Notes under the pieces: model-generated | What the model was told of the DNA's origin: nothing | The model's database searches: none | What the model saw: the letters and a program-made list of their open reading frames with translations, nothing else | Made by a program: the position numbers and the translations under genes | In this document: positions 15,374 through 23,955 of the stretch, one piece after another | Layout of the letters: each line of letters begins with the position of its first letter | How positions within the stretch are numbered: the first letter of the stretch is position 1 | Assembly: GCF_000359605.1 (NCBI RefSeq) | Contig: NZ_APML01000046.1 | Coordinates: 1-43,131, forward strand | Origin: Gracilibacillus halophilus YIM-C55.5 | Lineage (GTDB): Bacteria > Bacillota > Bacilli > Bacillales > Amphibacillaceae | Direction of reading: 5' to 3' | Length of the DNA stretch: 43,131 nt

Positions 15374-17209
15374 ATGCAATTAAGAGAAGATTTACGTAAT
15401 ATTGCGATTATTGCGCACGTAGACCACGGAAAAACAACGCTAGTTGACCAGATGTTACATTACTCAGGTACATTTCGTGAGAATGAACAAGTCGATGATC
15501 GCGCGATGGATACGAATGATATCGAGAAAGAACGTGGCATTACGATTTTGTCAAAAAACACAGCGATCAATTATAAAGATTCGCAAATCAATATTCTTGA
15601 TACACCAGGTCACGCCGATTTTGGCGGTGAAGTCGAACGGATTATGAAAATGGTGGATGGTGTACTACTGGTAGTTGATGCCTATGAAGGATGTATGCCG
15701 CAAACCCGTTTCGTATTAAAAAAGGCACTCGAACAAAAACTGGACCCTGTAGTTGTATTAAATAAAATCGACCGTCCCAATGCGCGTCCGGATGAAGTCG
15801 TTGATGAAGTGCTTGATTTGTTTATTGAACTAGGCGCAGATGAAGACCAATTGGAATTCCCCGTTGTGTATGCATCGGCGTTAAATGGAACGTCGAGCTA
15901 CGAAGAAGAACTAGATACGCAAGAAGAAACAATGGAACCTATTTTTCAAACGATTTTGAAACACATTCCGAAGGCTGTAGATACGAGCGAAGACCCTCTT
16001 CAATTTCAAGTGACATTACTTGATTATAATGATTACCTTGGTCGTATCGGTGTGGGACGTGTATTCCGAGGATCGATTAAAGTAGGGGAAAACGTGTCCC
16101 TTATTAAAAAGGACGGAACGGTGAAAAACTTCCGTGTCTCGAAATTGTTTGGCTTTATTGGCTTGAAACGAGTAGAGATTGATGAAGCCAAAGCTGGCGA
16201 TATTATTGCACTAGCTGGTATGGAAGATATTAATGTGGGTGAGACGGTTTGTCCGCAAGATCATCAAGAGGCACTTCCGATTCCTCGGATTGATGAGCCG
16301 ACATTACAGATGACATTTGTCGTGAATAATAGCCCATTTGCCGGAAAAGAAGGAAAGTATATTACAGCTCGAAAAATTGAAGAACGTTTGCGCACACAAT
16401 TAGAAACGGATGTCAGTTTACGCGTCGAACCAACCGATTCACCAGACGCTTGGACGGTATCGGGCCGTGGTGAATTACACTTATCGATCTTAGTTGAGAA
16501 TATGCGGCGTGAAGGCTATGAATTACAACTTTCCAAGCCGCAAGTTATTATTAAAGAGGTTGATGGTGTCGAATGCGAACCCGTCGAACGTGTGAGAATG
16601 GACGTGCCTGAAGATTACACAGGACCTGTCATGGAATCGTTAGGAGAGCGTAAAGGTGAAATGATGGATATGGTCAATACAGGTAACGGTCAAGTTCGTA
16701 TGGAATTTAAGGTTCCTTCTCGAGGATTAATCGGTTATGCGACTCAGTTTATGACGCAAACGCGAGGTTACGGCATTATTAATCATACATTTGAAGAATA
16801 TGCCCCTGTATCGAAAGGACAAGTTGGCGGCAGACGTCAAGGCGTGCTCGTTGCCTTAGAAAACGGAAAAGCTTCGACTTATGGTATTATGAATCTTGAA
16901 GATCGTGGGGTAATCTTTGTTGACCCAGGTACGGAAGTCTATGCAGGAATGATCGTTGGAGAACATAATCGTGAAAATGATCTAACCGTTAATATTACGA
17001 GAGAAAAGCATTTAACTAACGTACGTTCGGCAACCAAAGATCAAACTGCAACGATTCGAAAAACACATCAAATGTCATTAGAAGAAGCGATACAATATTT
17101 AGATGATGATGAGTATTGTGAAGTGACACCTGAATCCATTAGATTACGTAAGAAAATCTTGGACAAAAGCGAACGTGAAAAACTTGCCAAACGTAAGAAA
17201 AACCAGTAA
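15374..17209 (+). CDS. typA: Ribosome-associated GTPase TypA/BipA
   Basis: A 611-residue translational GTPase (612 in B. subtilis) related to EF-G and LepA, important for 50S assembly and growth at low temperature or under stress. The G-domain motifs are complete: AHVDHGKT (14-21), DTPGHADFGGEV, and NKIDRP. Domains II, III and V follow, then the TypA-specific C-terminal domain (from about 480). The start at 15374 gives the family N-terminus MQLREDLRNIAII; GGAGA is 10 or so bases upstream. An in-frame ATG at 15341 precedes the ribosome-binding site and is rejected. An extended -10 (TGATACAAT, 15314-15322) lies ahead. A terminator overlaps the stop. Confidence 0.97.
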   Translation: MQLREDLRNIAIIAHVDHGKTTLVDQMLHYSGTFRENEQVDDRAMDTNDIEKERGITILSKNTAINYKDSQINILDTPGHADFGGEVERIMKMVDGVLLVVDAYEGCMPQTRFVLKKALEQKLDPVVVLNKIDRPNARPDEVVDEVLDLFIELGADEDQLEFPVVYASALNGTSSYEEELDTQEETMEPIFQTILKHIPKAVDTSEDPLQFQVTLLDYNDYLGRIGVGRVFRGSIKVGENVSLIKKDGTVKNFRVSKLFGFIGLKRVEIDEAKAGDIIALAGMEDINVGETVCPQDHQEALPIPRIDEPTLQMTFVVNNSPFAGKEGKYITARKIEERLRTQLETDVSLRVEPTDSPDAWTVSGRGELHLSILVENMRREGYELQLSKPQVIIKEVDGVECEPVERVRMDVPEDYTGPVMESLGERKGEMMDMVNTGNGQVRMEFKVPSRGLIGYATQFMTQTRGYGIINHTFEEYAPVSKGQVGGRRQGVLVALENGKASTYGIMNLEDRGVIFVDPGTEVYAGMIVGEHNRENDLTVNITREKHLTNVRSATKDQTATIRKTHQMSLEEAIQYLDDDEYCEVTPESIRLRKKILDKSEREKLAKRKKNQ

Positions 17210-17225
17210 TTTTACTGGTTTTTTC
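17198..17225 (+). terminator. Intrinsic terminator of typA
   Basis: AAAAACCAGT pairs with ACTGGTTTTT around a 6-base loop, with a T tract. It includes the last codons and stop of typA. Confidence 0.85.
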
Positions 17226-17252
17226 TTCTTGTCAAAAGGGGTTGAAAATATC

Positions 17253-17528
17253 ATGCGTTTTTGGAGCAGGCTCAAGTTCATTTTTCAGTTTCGAAAATCA
17301 ATTCCTTTTTTAAAAGATTATTTTGCATCGCGCGAAGTCACCATTACTGCAAAAGTGATTGCGATTTTGTTGATGATCGGTTATGTTGTCTTTCCGTTCG
17401 ATTTGATCCCAGATTGGCTTCTAGCGATTGGTGTTTTAGATGATGTGATGATTGTAAGCTTGATCCTACAGCAAATGGTAAAAATGGCACCAGAAAGGTT
17501 GCGAGAGAAACACAAACTGAATCACTAG
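17253..17528 (+). CDS. Small DUF1232 (YkvA-like) membrane protein
   Basis: A 91-residue protein of unknown function. It has a basic N-terminus (MRFWSRLKFIFQFRK), a membrane segment (about 37-55) and the DUF1232 signature GYVVFPFDLIPDWLLAIGVL, where the FPFDLIPD turn is highly conserved. A second hydrophobic stretch DDVMIVSLILQQM follows. The start at 17253 is chosen because AAAAGGGG lies just upstream; an earlier in-frame ATG is inside typA. It lies right after the typA terminator, so it either depends on read-through or has its own promoter. Length is typical. Confidence 0.85.
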   Translation: MRFWSRLKFIFQFRKSIPFLKDYFASREVTITAKVIAILLMIGYVVFPFDLIPDWLLAIGVLDDVMIVSLILQQMVKMAPERLREKHKLNH

Positions 17529-17630
17529 ACAGCTAGCTCAGACTATAATTGGATGTATTTGTATGGTAAGATAATGAGAGATTATAGAATTGTTGTTACC
17601 GATATGTAACGACAGAAGGGTCGGACATCG

Positions 17631-18815
17631 ATGACTAGAAAAATTCTACTTCTGCTTTTGTTTTTTGTCTTTTTGTTTGGCTGTGTGCAAGATACTGACC
17701 AGAAAACAGAAAAGGATGTGAAGGCTCGATCACTTCAAATCGAAGAAAAACAAGCGCAAGGGCCGATATTTGATACGTTATATCCGGTTGAACGTGAAAT
17801 CAACATGGCAGCGATCGGGGATGTACTGATTCATAAACGTGTCTATCAAGATGCGGCAACTGAAACAGGTTATGATTTCACCAATATGTTAGCCCCTGTG
17901 GCTTCTGATTTAAAAAATCCAACGATTACAATGGCGAATCAAGAGACAGTGATTGGTGGCACTGCAATTGGTTTAAGTGACTACCCTCGCTTTAATAGTC
18001 CGAAGCAGCTCGCAAATGACTTGCAATCAGCGGGGGTTGATCTGGTAACGATGGCAAATAATCATACACTCGATCATGGTGAGGAAGCGATACGAGAAGC
18101 GATTGCACACTATGATGAGATTGGGATGAAATATACTGGTGGCTTCAAAAGTGAGGCAGATCGTAACGATATTCGCATCATCCAAACGGAAAGTGATATA
18201 TCAGTGGCGTTTCTGAGCTATACATATGGGACAAATGGGATCAGTGTACCGAATGGGAAAGAATATTTGGTGAATCTGATGGATCGTCAGTTGATTAAAC
18301 AGGATGTGAAAAAGGCGGAGCAGAAAGCAGATGTTACGATTGTTAGTTATCATTTCGGTAATCAGTATCAAAGATATCCTAGTCAAGAACAACAAAATGT
18401 AGCACAGTTTTCTGCCGATTTAGGCGTAGATGTTGTGATTGGTCATCATCCTCATGTACTTCAACCCATTGAATGGGTGAAAGGAAAGAATGGACAGAAA
18501 ACGTTAGTGGCTTATTCTTTAGGAAATTTCTTGTCAGGCCAAGATCAATTGTATCGACGAATAGGTGGCATTCTAAACTTTACAGTGAAAAAGAAGACAG
18601 AAGCTAACGGGCAAACGGTAAGCATTCAGTCACCATCTTTTTTACCGACCTTTGTGGATTATAATTATGAAGATGGAGCGATGGGCAATTTTCAAGTACT
18701 GCCATTACAAGATGTGAATGAAGCACAATTAGAAAACGCACAGCAACATTATGAGGAAACGAAGCAACATTTGTCGCAATGGTTGCCTGAATTACAGTTT
18801 ATCGAGGAGAAGTAA
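17631..18815 (+). CDS. CapA-family (poly-gamma-glutamate synthesis PgsA-like) lipoprotein
   Basis: A 394-residue lipoprotein with a metallophosphatase-like CapA domain. The signal peptide is MTRKILLLLLFFVFLFG followed by lipidated Cys18 (lipobox LFGC). The CapA domain has AAIGDVLIHKRVY, MANQETVIGG, MANNHTLDHGEEA, VSYHFGNQY and VDVVIGHHPHVLQP, the usual metal-binding Asp/Asn/His set. Homologues support poly-gamma-glutamate capsule assembly, but no capB, capC or pgs partners lie nearby, so a capsule role is not shown and an unknown surface phosphoesterase function is possible. popT follows after 17 bases, suggesting cotranscription. Confidence 0.85.
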   Translation: MTRKILLLLLFFVFLFGCVQDTDQKTEKDVKARSLQIEEKQAQGPIFDTLYPVEREINMAAIGDVLIHKRVYQDAATETGYDFTNMLAPVASDLKNPTITMANQETVIGGTAIGLSDYPRFNSPKQLANDLQSAGVDLVTMANNHTLDHGEEAIREAIAHYDEIGMKYTGGFKSEADRNDIRIIQTESDISVAFLSYTYGTNGISVPNGKEYLVNLMDRQLIKQDVKKAEQKADVTIVSYHFGNQYQRYPSQEQQNVAQFSADLGVDVVIGHHPHVLQPIEWVKGKNGQKTLVAYSLGNFLSGQDQLYRRIGGILNFTVKKKTEANGQTVSIQSPSFLPTFVDYNYEDGAMGNFQVLPLQDVNEAQLENAQQHYEETKQHLSQWLPELQFIEEK

Positions 18816-18832
18816 ACAAGGGAGAGAAAGGT

Positions 18833-19645
18833 ATGGAGTGGAGAAACATTTATCGTGGTTTGTTTATGGGAGCAAGCGATGCAGTTCCTGGTGTTAGTGG
18901 TGGGACAATTGCTGTCGTGCTGGGTATATATGATCGATTGATCGAAGCGGTGAACGGATTTTTTAGTAAAGATGTAAAAAAACACTTAAGCTTTCTAATC
19001 CCATTAGGAATCGGTGTTTTGATTTCACTTTTTGCATTAGCGAACGTGATGGAATGGTTGTTTAAGAATCATCCACAACCCACACAATTTGCCTTTTTAG
19101 GGTTAATTATTGGTGTCTTACCCTTTTTATACCGCCAATCAAATATGAAAGGAAATGCATCAGGTAAGCATGTGTTGATGTTTCTTATCGGTGTTTGTTT
19201 GGTTGGATCTTTAGCATTTCTGCAAGAAGGGGATGCGACCATTGTGACGGACTACCAAGCGTCTACGTATCTTTGGTTGTTTGCCTCTGGTTTTATAGCG
19301 AGTGCGGCGATGATACTTCCAGGGATTAGTGGTTCTTTTCTATTATATGTGATAGGTTCCTATTGGACGATTATGAATGCAATTACTACGTTAAACTTAT
19401 TGGTTCTCGGGTTGATTGGCATGGGTGTCGTGCTTGGCATCTTATCAATGAGCAAAATCATCCATTATTTTATTTCTCGCTTCCCAATCGGTACTTATGT
19501 TCTTGTAATTGGCATGGTCGTTGGTTCGGTATTTGTGATTTTTCCGGGTTGGCCAACTGCTTTTGTTCCAATGATCATTTGTATCGGAACGTTTGCGCTC
19601 GGTTTATTTATCGCTTATTTATTGGGACGAATTGAATATCGGTAA
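18833..19645 (+). CDS. popT: DUF368 polyprenyl (undecaprenyl) phosphate transporter PopT
   Basis: A 270-residue membrane protein with about eight helices. DUF368 proteins are recently assigned as PopT, which returns undecaprenyl phosphate to the inner leaflet for cell-wall and glycan synthesis. The diagnostic N-terminal MGASDAVPGVSGGT (about 11-24) and its internal echo ASAAMILPGISGSF (about 155-168) show the inverted-repeat architecture of the family. GGAGAG precedes the ATG. It follows the CapA-like gene closely. A DedA-type (UptA) alternative is excluded by these motifs. Confidence 0.88.
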   Translation: MEWRNIYRGLFMGASDAVPGVSGGTIAVVLGIYDRLIEAVNGFFSKDVKKHLSFLIPLGIGVLISLFALANVMEWLFKNHPQPTQFAFLGLIIGVLPFLYRQSNMKGNASGKHVLMFLIGVCLVGSLAFLQEGDATIVTDYQASTYLWLFASGFIASAAMILPGISGSFLLYVIGSYWTIMNAITTLNLLVLGLIGMGVVLGILSMSKIIHYFISRFPIGTYVLVIGMVVGSVFVIFPGWPTAFVPMIICIGTFALGLFIAYLLGRIEYR

Positions 19646-19719
19646 ACAAAAATGTTGCCCGTACCATACGATCATGTTAGATTTTTGATAACGATAAGGA
19701 AAAAGGGGGACGAAAAGAA

Positions 19720-20037
19720 ATGAAGTCGATTGAATCTGTCGAGCAATTTAACGAAATTATCGCTTCTGAACAACCAGTTATTATAAAATTCTTTGCCGAT
19801 TGGTGTCCAGACTGCAAACGTATGGATATGTTCATTGGCGAAATTATGGAAGAATATGATCAGTATGACTGGTATCAAGTCAATAGTGATGAAGTACAAG
19901 GACTTGCGGAAAAATATGAAGTGATGGGCATCCCTAGCTTGTTAATTTTCAAAGATGGAGAAAAAATAGCTCATCGTCATAGCGCATATACAAAAACCCC
20001 AGATGATGTATTAGAATTTTTGCAAAATGAATTATAA
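19720..20037 (+). CDS. ydbP: Thioredoxin-like protein YdbP
   Basis: A 105-residue cytoplasmic thioredoxin-fold protein with active-site WCPDCKRM (Cys29, Cys32) and the cis-proline in MGIPSLLIF. The CPDC active site differs from the CGPC of TrxA, implying a distinct redox potential or partner. The sequence closely resembles B. subtilis YdbP, which lies a few genes from cshA there, as it does here, so synteny supports the name. AAGGGGG precedes the ATG and a terminator follows. Confidence 0.88.
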   Translation: MKSIESVEQFNEIIASEQPVIIKFFADWCPDCKRMDMFIGEIMEEYDQYDWYQVNSDEVQGLAEKYEVMGIPSLLIFKDGEKIAHRHSAYTKTPDDVLEFLQNEL

Positions 20038-20045
20038 GCATGTGA

Positions 20046-20074
20046 AGAGGCAATGCCATATTGCCTCTTTTTTT
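20046..20074 (+). terminator. Intrinsic terminator after ydbP
   Basis: AGAGGCAAT (20046-20054) pairs with ATTGCCTCT (20060-20068), followed by a T tract. Confidence 0.92.
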
Positions 20075-20106
20075 GGTTTTTATAGGTACCCCTAGCGATT
20101 GTTCAT

Positions 20107-20318
20107 CACATGCATAGGAAGAAGTATTTGCGTCAAACAGATAAAATGGCATTGGCTGTTTGCATGGAAAATGAATATATGAGTCAAACAGAGTCATTGT
20201 AAATGTGCGTTCGCATTGAATATGAATATATCCGTCAAATAATGTGTTAAGTGACAGCCGTTTGCATCGAATATAAATATACGCATCAAACAGCCGATCG
20301 AATGCCAATGGTTTGCAT
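20107..20318. repeat. 51-bp tandem repeat array (four units plus a partial)
   Basis: Units start at 20107, 20158, 20209 and 20260, each exactly 51 bp, with a partial fifth at 20311. The core is GTTTGCAT..GAATAT..ATATA..GTCAAACA. Each junction can pair CAAACAG with the next CTGTTTG (clear at the first, weaker at others). The period is a multiple of three and one minus-strand frame stays open, but that frame runs through the ydbP terminator and gene and has no ribosome-binding site. The rest of the gap to 20477 shows only the ribosome-binding site of the next gene. Confidence 0.85.
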
Positions 20319-20477
20319 TAAAAGAAGGTGTGTTTCTTGATGGGAAATGGCGCATTCTGATTTCTACATGTTCATCAATTTCATAACTAATGAGCATGAA
20401 AAAGAGACTGTGGTGTAAGAAGATAAGAAACCTATTTGTCGTTTGTTACGTATATATAGGAAAGGAGGTTGCCGTAG

Positions 20478-21170
20478 TTGTCTTTATTACATATTGAAAA
20501 TGTAACGGTCAACATGTTACATGAAACGATTCTAAACCAGGTGAACGTCAATCTAGATCATGGAAAAATCTACGCTTTAATCGGTCATAATGGGGCTGGA
20601 AAGTCAACACTTATGAAAACGATTATGGGGTTGATTGAAAAGAACGAAGGATCGATTAAACTTGCTTCATATAACCAGGATACATCATTTCTTTCCTTTA
20701 AACAGCAGCTTTCTTATATACCCGAAGAACCATTTTTGTTATCGGAACTAACGGCTATGCAACACTTTCAATTATATGGGCAGAGTTATCAGATGAAAGA
20801 AAGTTCATTCAATGAAAAGGTGCACGAATTGGCGAGTCAATTTGAAATTGATGACAAACTGAATGAGTATCCTGAATCATTGTCCAAAGGGATGCGACAA
20901 AAAGTCCAAATGATTTGTGCGCTACTGCCGGACATCCCACTTCTTTTAATAGACGAACCGTTTATGGGATTGGATGTCTATGCCGCGAGTCATTTGCAAC
21001 AGCTATTACGAGAGAAAGTAAGTCATCATACGACAATATTATTAACTTCTCATCAATTGGATCGTATACAAGATTTAGCAGATGAGTTCATTATGTTACA
21101 TAACGGAAAAATTGAAGATGCTGGTAAAATGGAGGATTTCCGTTTTCTATCCAGGAGGTCTGAGGAATGA
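20478..21170 (+). CDS. ABC transporter ATP-binding protein (EcsA/YthP-like)
   Basis: A 230-residue ATPase subunit. Walker A is GHNGAGKST (36-44), the signature LSKGMRQ (135-141), Walker B LLLIDEPF (155-162) and the switch His192 in LLTSHQLD. The start is TTG at 20478, supported by a strong AAAGGAGG and by the family N-terminus. It overlaps the permease gene by four bases (ATGA). The organisation and sequence resemble EcsAB and its paralogue YthPQ; the substrate is unknown. In Bacillus EcsAB affects secretion and regulated proteolysis, but the paralogue need not. Confidence 0.9.
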   Translation: MSLLHIENVTVNMLHETILNQVNVNLDHGKIYALIGHNGAGKSTLMKTIMGLIEKNEGSIKLASYNQDTSFLSFKQQLSYIPEEPFLLSELTAMQHFQLYGQSYQMKESSFNEKVHELASQFEIDDKLNEYPESLSKGMRQKVQMICALLPDIPLLLIDEPFMGLDVYAASHLQQLLREKVSHHTTILLTSHQLDRIQDLADEFIMLHNGKIEDAGKMEDFRFLSRRSEE

Positions 21171-22588
21171 ATTCGACATGGAGCATTCTTCAGTTTCTTC
21201 AAAAGCATCGAATACAAAAGAAACAAAAACTATATAAATTAGCATTTGGCGTTGCATTTGATTGGACGATTGCGATTTACATTGCATTTTTCGCATTTTT
21301 TCTTCTCTTTATCGCTTATGATGAATTAAAGAACATGGAATCACTCTTTATTTCTTATGGTGAAAGAATTGATCAATGGTTTCCGTTAGTAGTGATCGGT
21401 CTAATAGGGAAGATGCTTGCGTTATCTTTTCAGCATCCACAAATCGTAATAACAAGTGCTGAGTGGAAATTAACCTCACTCCCCTTTTCCATGAAAAAGA
21501 TTTGGAGGATATTCTATGTGGCTGAATGGGCAAAAAGAGCCTGCTTTTACTTGGTGATGTTTCTATTCATCAGTGTGATATTTCCATTTGATCGAGAGTT
21601 ACTCTTCACTTGGTTTTTGACGTTATTTGTAGCGAGCAGTTTATTAATTCTTCCGCAGTGGCATCTGTTCCAATTAGCTGGCAGACAAAAAATGCAATGG
21701 TACTTGTTCATCGTTTTTATGATGATTATATGGCGTTTCGTTTCATTGATTTTGGATGATACCATTTGGTTGGTAATCGTCGTCGGTTGTCTATTATTTG
21801 TCAATCTGTTTTTGTGGATGAAACGTTTTCAACAAGTGGATTGGATGAAAGTCATCGATGCTAATGATGTAAGAGTATGGCGGATGTTTTTCATAGAGAA
21901 AATGTCAGATGTTGAGATTGAAAGCACGCAACGCCAAGGAATTTTCTCGCAAATTTTTCGTACAGAAAAAGATCGCCAACCTTTTCCATATAAAAATGAA
22001 AGGGTAGTATTTCGGCGGATATGGAAACGGACATTATTAAAGGCGAAAGGTCAATTATTGCAATTAATAGGGTCGATAGTTCTAGTTCTTTTTATACTCG
22101 GTTCATTAGGCCAATGGGAATTCGGATTGGCTATATCACTGACAATGTTTATGTTTACGAAAATTATTGGCAGTTATTTTTATGAAGGTCTACACGAAAA
22201 GATGATTCACAGTCTACCTTGGAGAATCCAAATGATAAAACGATCTTTCCTAGATTGGACCATTAGACTAGCCGTAATTTATTGTATATTACTTTTGGTT
22301 GCATTTATCGTATTACAGACAACTTCTATTTTCATGTTTATTCAGTTCATATTATATATATCTTCATTGTATTATTTGTTACAACTCACGATTAATGAAC
22401 ACATTTATCGCTTTCATCATAAATGGTGGAAGAAACCATGGCAACAAAACTTGATCGTGATAGGTATATATATAGTTATGGCATGCAGCATCGCACTGCC
22501 TCTTTTTTCACTATTTTTCGTGATTGTTTTAGGGATCATGTTACAATATAAAAAAGAATGGAATAAATTTCTTAAAAGTATTTCTTAA
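21167..22588 (+). CDS. ABC transporter permease (EcsB/YthQ-like)
   Basis: A 473-residue integral membrane protein with about ten hydrophobic segments, starting with one near residues 28-50. It is longer than typical EcsB (about 400). Basic loops and motifs such as LSFQHPQIVITSAEWKLTSLPF fit the EcsB family. It begins inside the stop of the ATPase gene, so the two subunits are coupled. The transported compound is unknown. The stretch about 245-290 is a hydrophilic cytoplasmic loop. Confidence 0.82.
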   Translation: MNSTWSILQFLQKHRIQKKQKLYKLAFGVAFDWTIAIYIAFFAFFLLFIAYDELKNMESLFISYGERIDQWFPLVVIGLIGKMLALSFQHPQIVITSAEWKLTSLPFSMKKIWRIFYVAEWAKRACFYLVMFLFISVIFPFDRELLFTWFLTLFVASSLLILPQWHLFQLAGRQKMQWYLFIVFMMIIWRFVSLILDDTIWLVIVVGCLLFVNLFLWMKRFQQVDWMKVIDANDVRVWRMFFIEKMSDVEIESTQRQGIFSQIFRTEKDRQPFPYKNERVVFRRIWKRTLLKAKGQLLQLIGSIVLVLFILGSLGQWEFGLAISLTMFMFTKIIGSYFYEGLHEKMIHSLPWRIQMIKRSFLDWTIRLAVIYCILLLVAFIVLQTTSIFMFIQFILYISSLYYLLQLTINEHIYRFHHKWWKKPWQQNLIVIGIYIVMACSIALPLFSLFFVIVLGIMLQYKKEWNKFLKSIS

Positions 22589-22628
22589 TCGATGATTGAT
22601 CATAGAGAGAGAAGTGGAGGATACTAGA

Positions 22629-23099
22629 ATGGCAGAAGGAAAAGAATTATATTTACAGAGGAGACAGGATCCGTCATTAAAGTTATTTGTCGTATTATCG
22701 AAAGCTTATCGAGCGGTAGCAGATCAGGTTGCGTTAGACATTCGAAATCATGGTTTGAATACGACGGACTTTGGTGTGATGGAACTTTTATATCATCGTG
22801 GGGAACAACCGTTACAAAAAATTGGAGATAAAATTTTATTAGCAAGTGGAAGCATTACGTATGTTGTCGATAAGTTAGAAAAGAAAGGGTATGTCAAACG
22901 TACGCCTTGCCCCAATGATCGTCGGATTACATATGCCTCAATCACAAATGACGGAGAGGCACTTTTGAATCAAATTTTTCCAGAACATTGGAGGCAAATT
23001 GAAGCCATAACAGCTGGGTTGGATGATCACGAGAAAGAACAAATGATTCCGTTACTGAAAAAATTGGGGACATATGCTGATACGTTCTCTGAATCATGA
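22629..23099 (+). CDS. MarR-family transcriptional regulator
   Basis: A 156-residue winged-helix regulator. The core has GLNTTDFGVMELLYHRG, the recognition helix region LLASGSITYVVDKLEKKGYV and the wing TPCPNDRRITYASIT with the conserved DRR. There is a single Cys near residue 90 (TPCPND), which could sense oxidants or quinones as in other MarR proteins, though this is speculation. The start at 22629 follows GGAGG; an upstream ATG at 22596 is not preceded by a site. It lies after the ABC operon and upstream of two small genes; its target cannot be told. Confidence 0.88.
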   Translation: MAEGKELYLQRRQDPSLKLFVVLSKAYRAVADQVALDIRNHGLNTTDFGVMELLYHRGEQPLQKIGDKILLASGSITYVVDKLEKKGYVKRTPCPNDRRITYASITNDGEALLNQIFPEHWRQIEAITAGLDDHEKEQMIPLLKKLGTYADTFSES

Positions 23100-23105
23100 G
23101 AAGAT

Positions 23106-23131
23106 GTTTTGACGTAAAGATAGATGGGAAA
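23106..23131 (+). promoter_or_regulatory. Candidate sigma-B promoter
   Basis: GTTTTG (23106-23111), 14 bases, GGGAAA (23126-23131) fits the sigma-B pattern GTTTaw-N13/15-GGGwAw. It lies about 40 bases before the glutaredoxin-like gene. Confidence 0.45.
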
Positions 23132-23168
23132 CATGAGTAGTAAACATGAACAATAAGGGGGAAGCAGC

Positions 23169-23414
23169 ATGAAACAACCTCAAGTGCTTGTTTATATTAA
23201 CCATGACCATGAATCTCGTCAATTGCTAGAATTTCTTGATGACCAACAAGTTCCGTATCAGAAAAAGGATGTTTCAGCATCTCGTGATTATTTGCAAGAG
23301 CTACAAACATATAATATATATGTCACTCCTGCTGTGGTTGTGGGAAAACAAAAGATACTCGGGTTTCAAAAGCAAAGATTAAGAGACATTCTCGGTTTAG
23401 CACATATTTCATAA
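23169..23414 (+). CDS. Glutaredoxin-like protein lacking the CxxC active site
   Basis: An 81-residue protein with the glutaredoxin fold order: strand QVLVYINHDHESRQLLEFLDD, PYQKKDVSA, then the cis-proline VTPAVVVGKQKILGF. The active-site Cys-x-x-Cys is replaced by NHDHES and no cysteine occurs anywhere, so it cannot be a dithiol reductase. GGGGG lies before the ATG. A sigma-B-like promoter precedes it and the YppG-like gene follows. A scaffold or ligand-binding role is conceivable; the function is unknown. Confidence 0.8.
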   Translation: MKQPQVLVYINHDHESRQLLEFLDDQQVPYQKKDVSASRDYLQELQTYNIYVTPAVVVGKQKILGFQKQRLRDILGLAHIS

Positions 23415-23462
23415 ATACGCATAAGATAAGGGAAAGATCGTATGCTTACAGGAGGGATGAAT

Positions 23463-23801
23463 ATGGAAAATGAGGATCATCGCTTTCCATCGACCCAAGA
23501 TCCTTTCTTCGGTTCTTTTCCTTATCAACAACAATACCCTATGGCACCGAATCAGCCGATGACACCATACCAATACTTTCAGAAACCAGTTATGCCACCG
23601 CCTTATCAAGAAATGTCGAATCAATTTCCACCCACATCTGGAAAACCAAAACATTCTGTGATGGGGATGTTTCAAAATCAAAATGGTGAATTAGATGTCG
23701 ACAAGGTATTTCAAACAGTGAATCAAATGGCGAACACTTATCATCAAGTGAATCCGATTATTAAAAACGTAGGCTCTTGGATTAAGAAGTTTCAAGCCTA
23801 A
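23463..23801 (+). CDS. YppG-like protein
   Basis: A 112-residue hydrophilic protein. Its N-terminal two thirds are rich in Pro, Gln, Tyr and Met (for example PYQQQYPMAPNQPM), typical of spore-coat-associated proteins. The C-terminus VMGMFQNQNGELDVDKVFQTV followed by MANTYHQVNPIIKNVGSW matches the YppG family. B. subtilis YppG function is not well defined. AGGAGG lies 6 bases before the chosen ATG (23463); ATG at 23457 is possible. A terminator follows. Confidence 0.8.
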   Translation: MENEDHRFPSTQDPFFGSFPYQQQYPMAPNQPMTPYQYFQKPVMPPPYQEMSNQFPPTSGKPKHSVMGMFQNQNGELDVDKVFQTVNQMANTYHQVNPIIKNVGSWIKKFQA

Positions 23802-23815
23802 TGTCTCATGAAAAA

Positions 23816-23851
23816 GCCAAACCCTCTCTTGTTGAGTGGTTTGGCGTCTTT
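23816..23851 (+). terminator. Intrinsic terminator after the YppG-like gene
   Basis: GCCAAACC (23816-23823) pairs with GGTTTGGC (23838-23845), with an inner CTC/GAG pairing, followed by GTCTTTTT. Confidence 0.85.
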
Positions 23852-23955
23852 TTGGAGATGTTATTCTCAGTTTTCGTTCGATCGTGTTTTTTGGTGTTAA
23901 TTGTTTGCTTTTTTCCTTTTGAATACATACCATGAATGATGAAGGAGGCGCAACG

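Noticed and set aside
19949..20308. 119-residue minus-strand open frame with 17-residue repeats (LFDxYIHIxC)
   Set aside because: It arises from the 51-bp repeat period, runs through the ydbP terminator and into the ydbP gene on the opposite strand, and has no ribosome-binding site.
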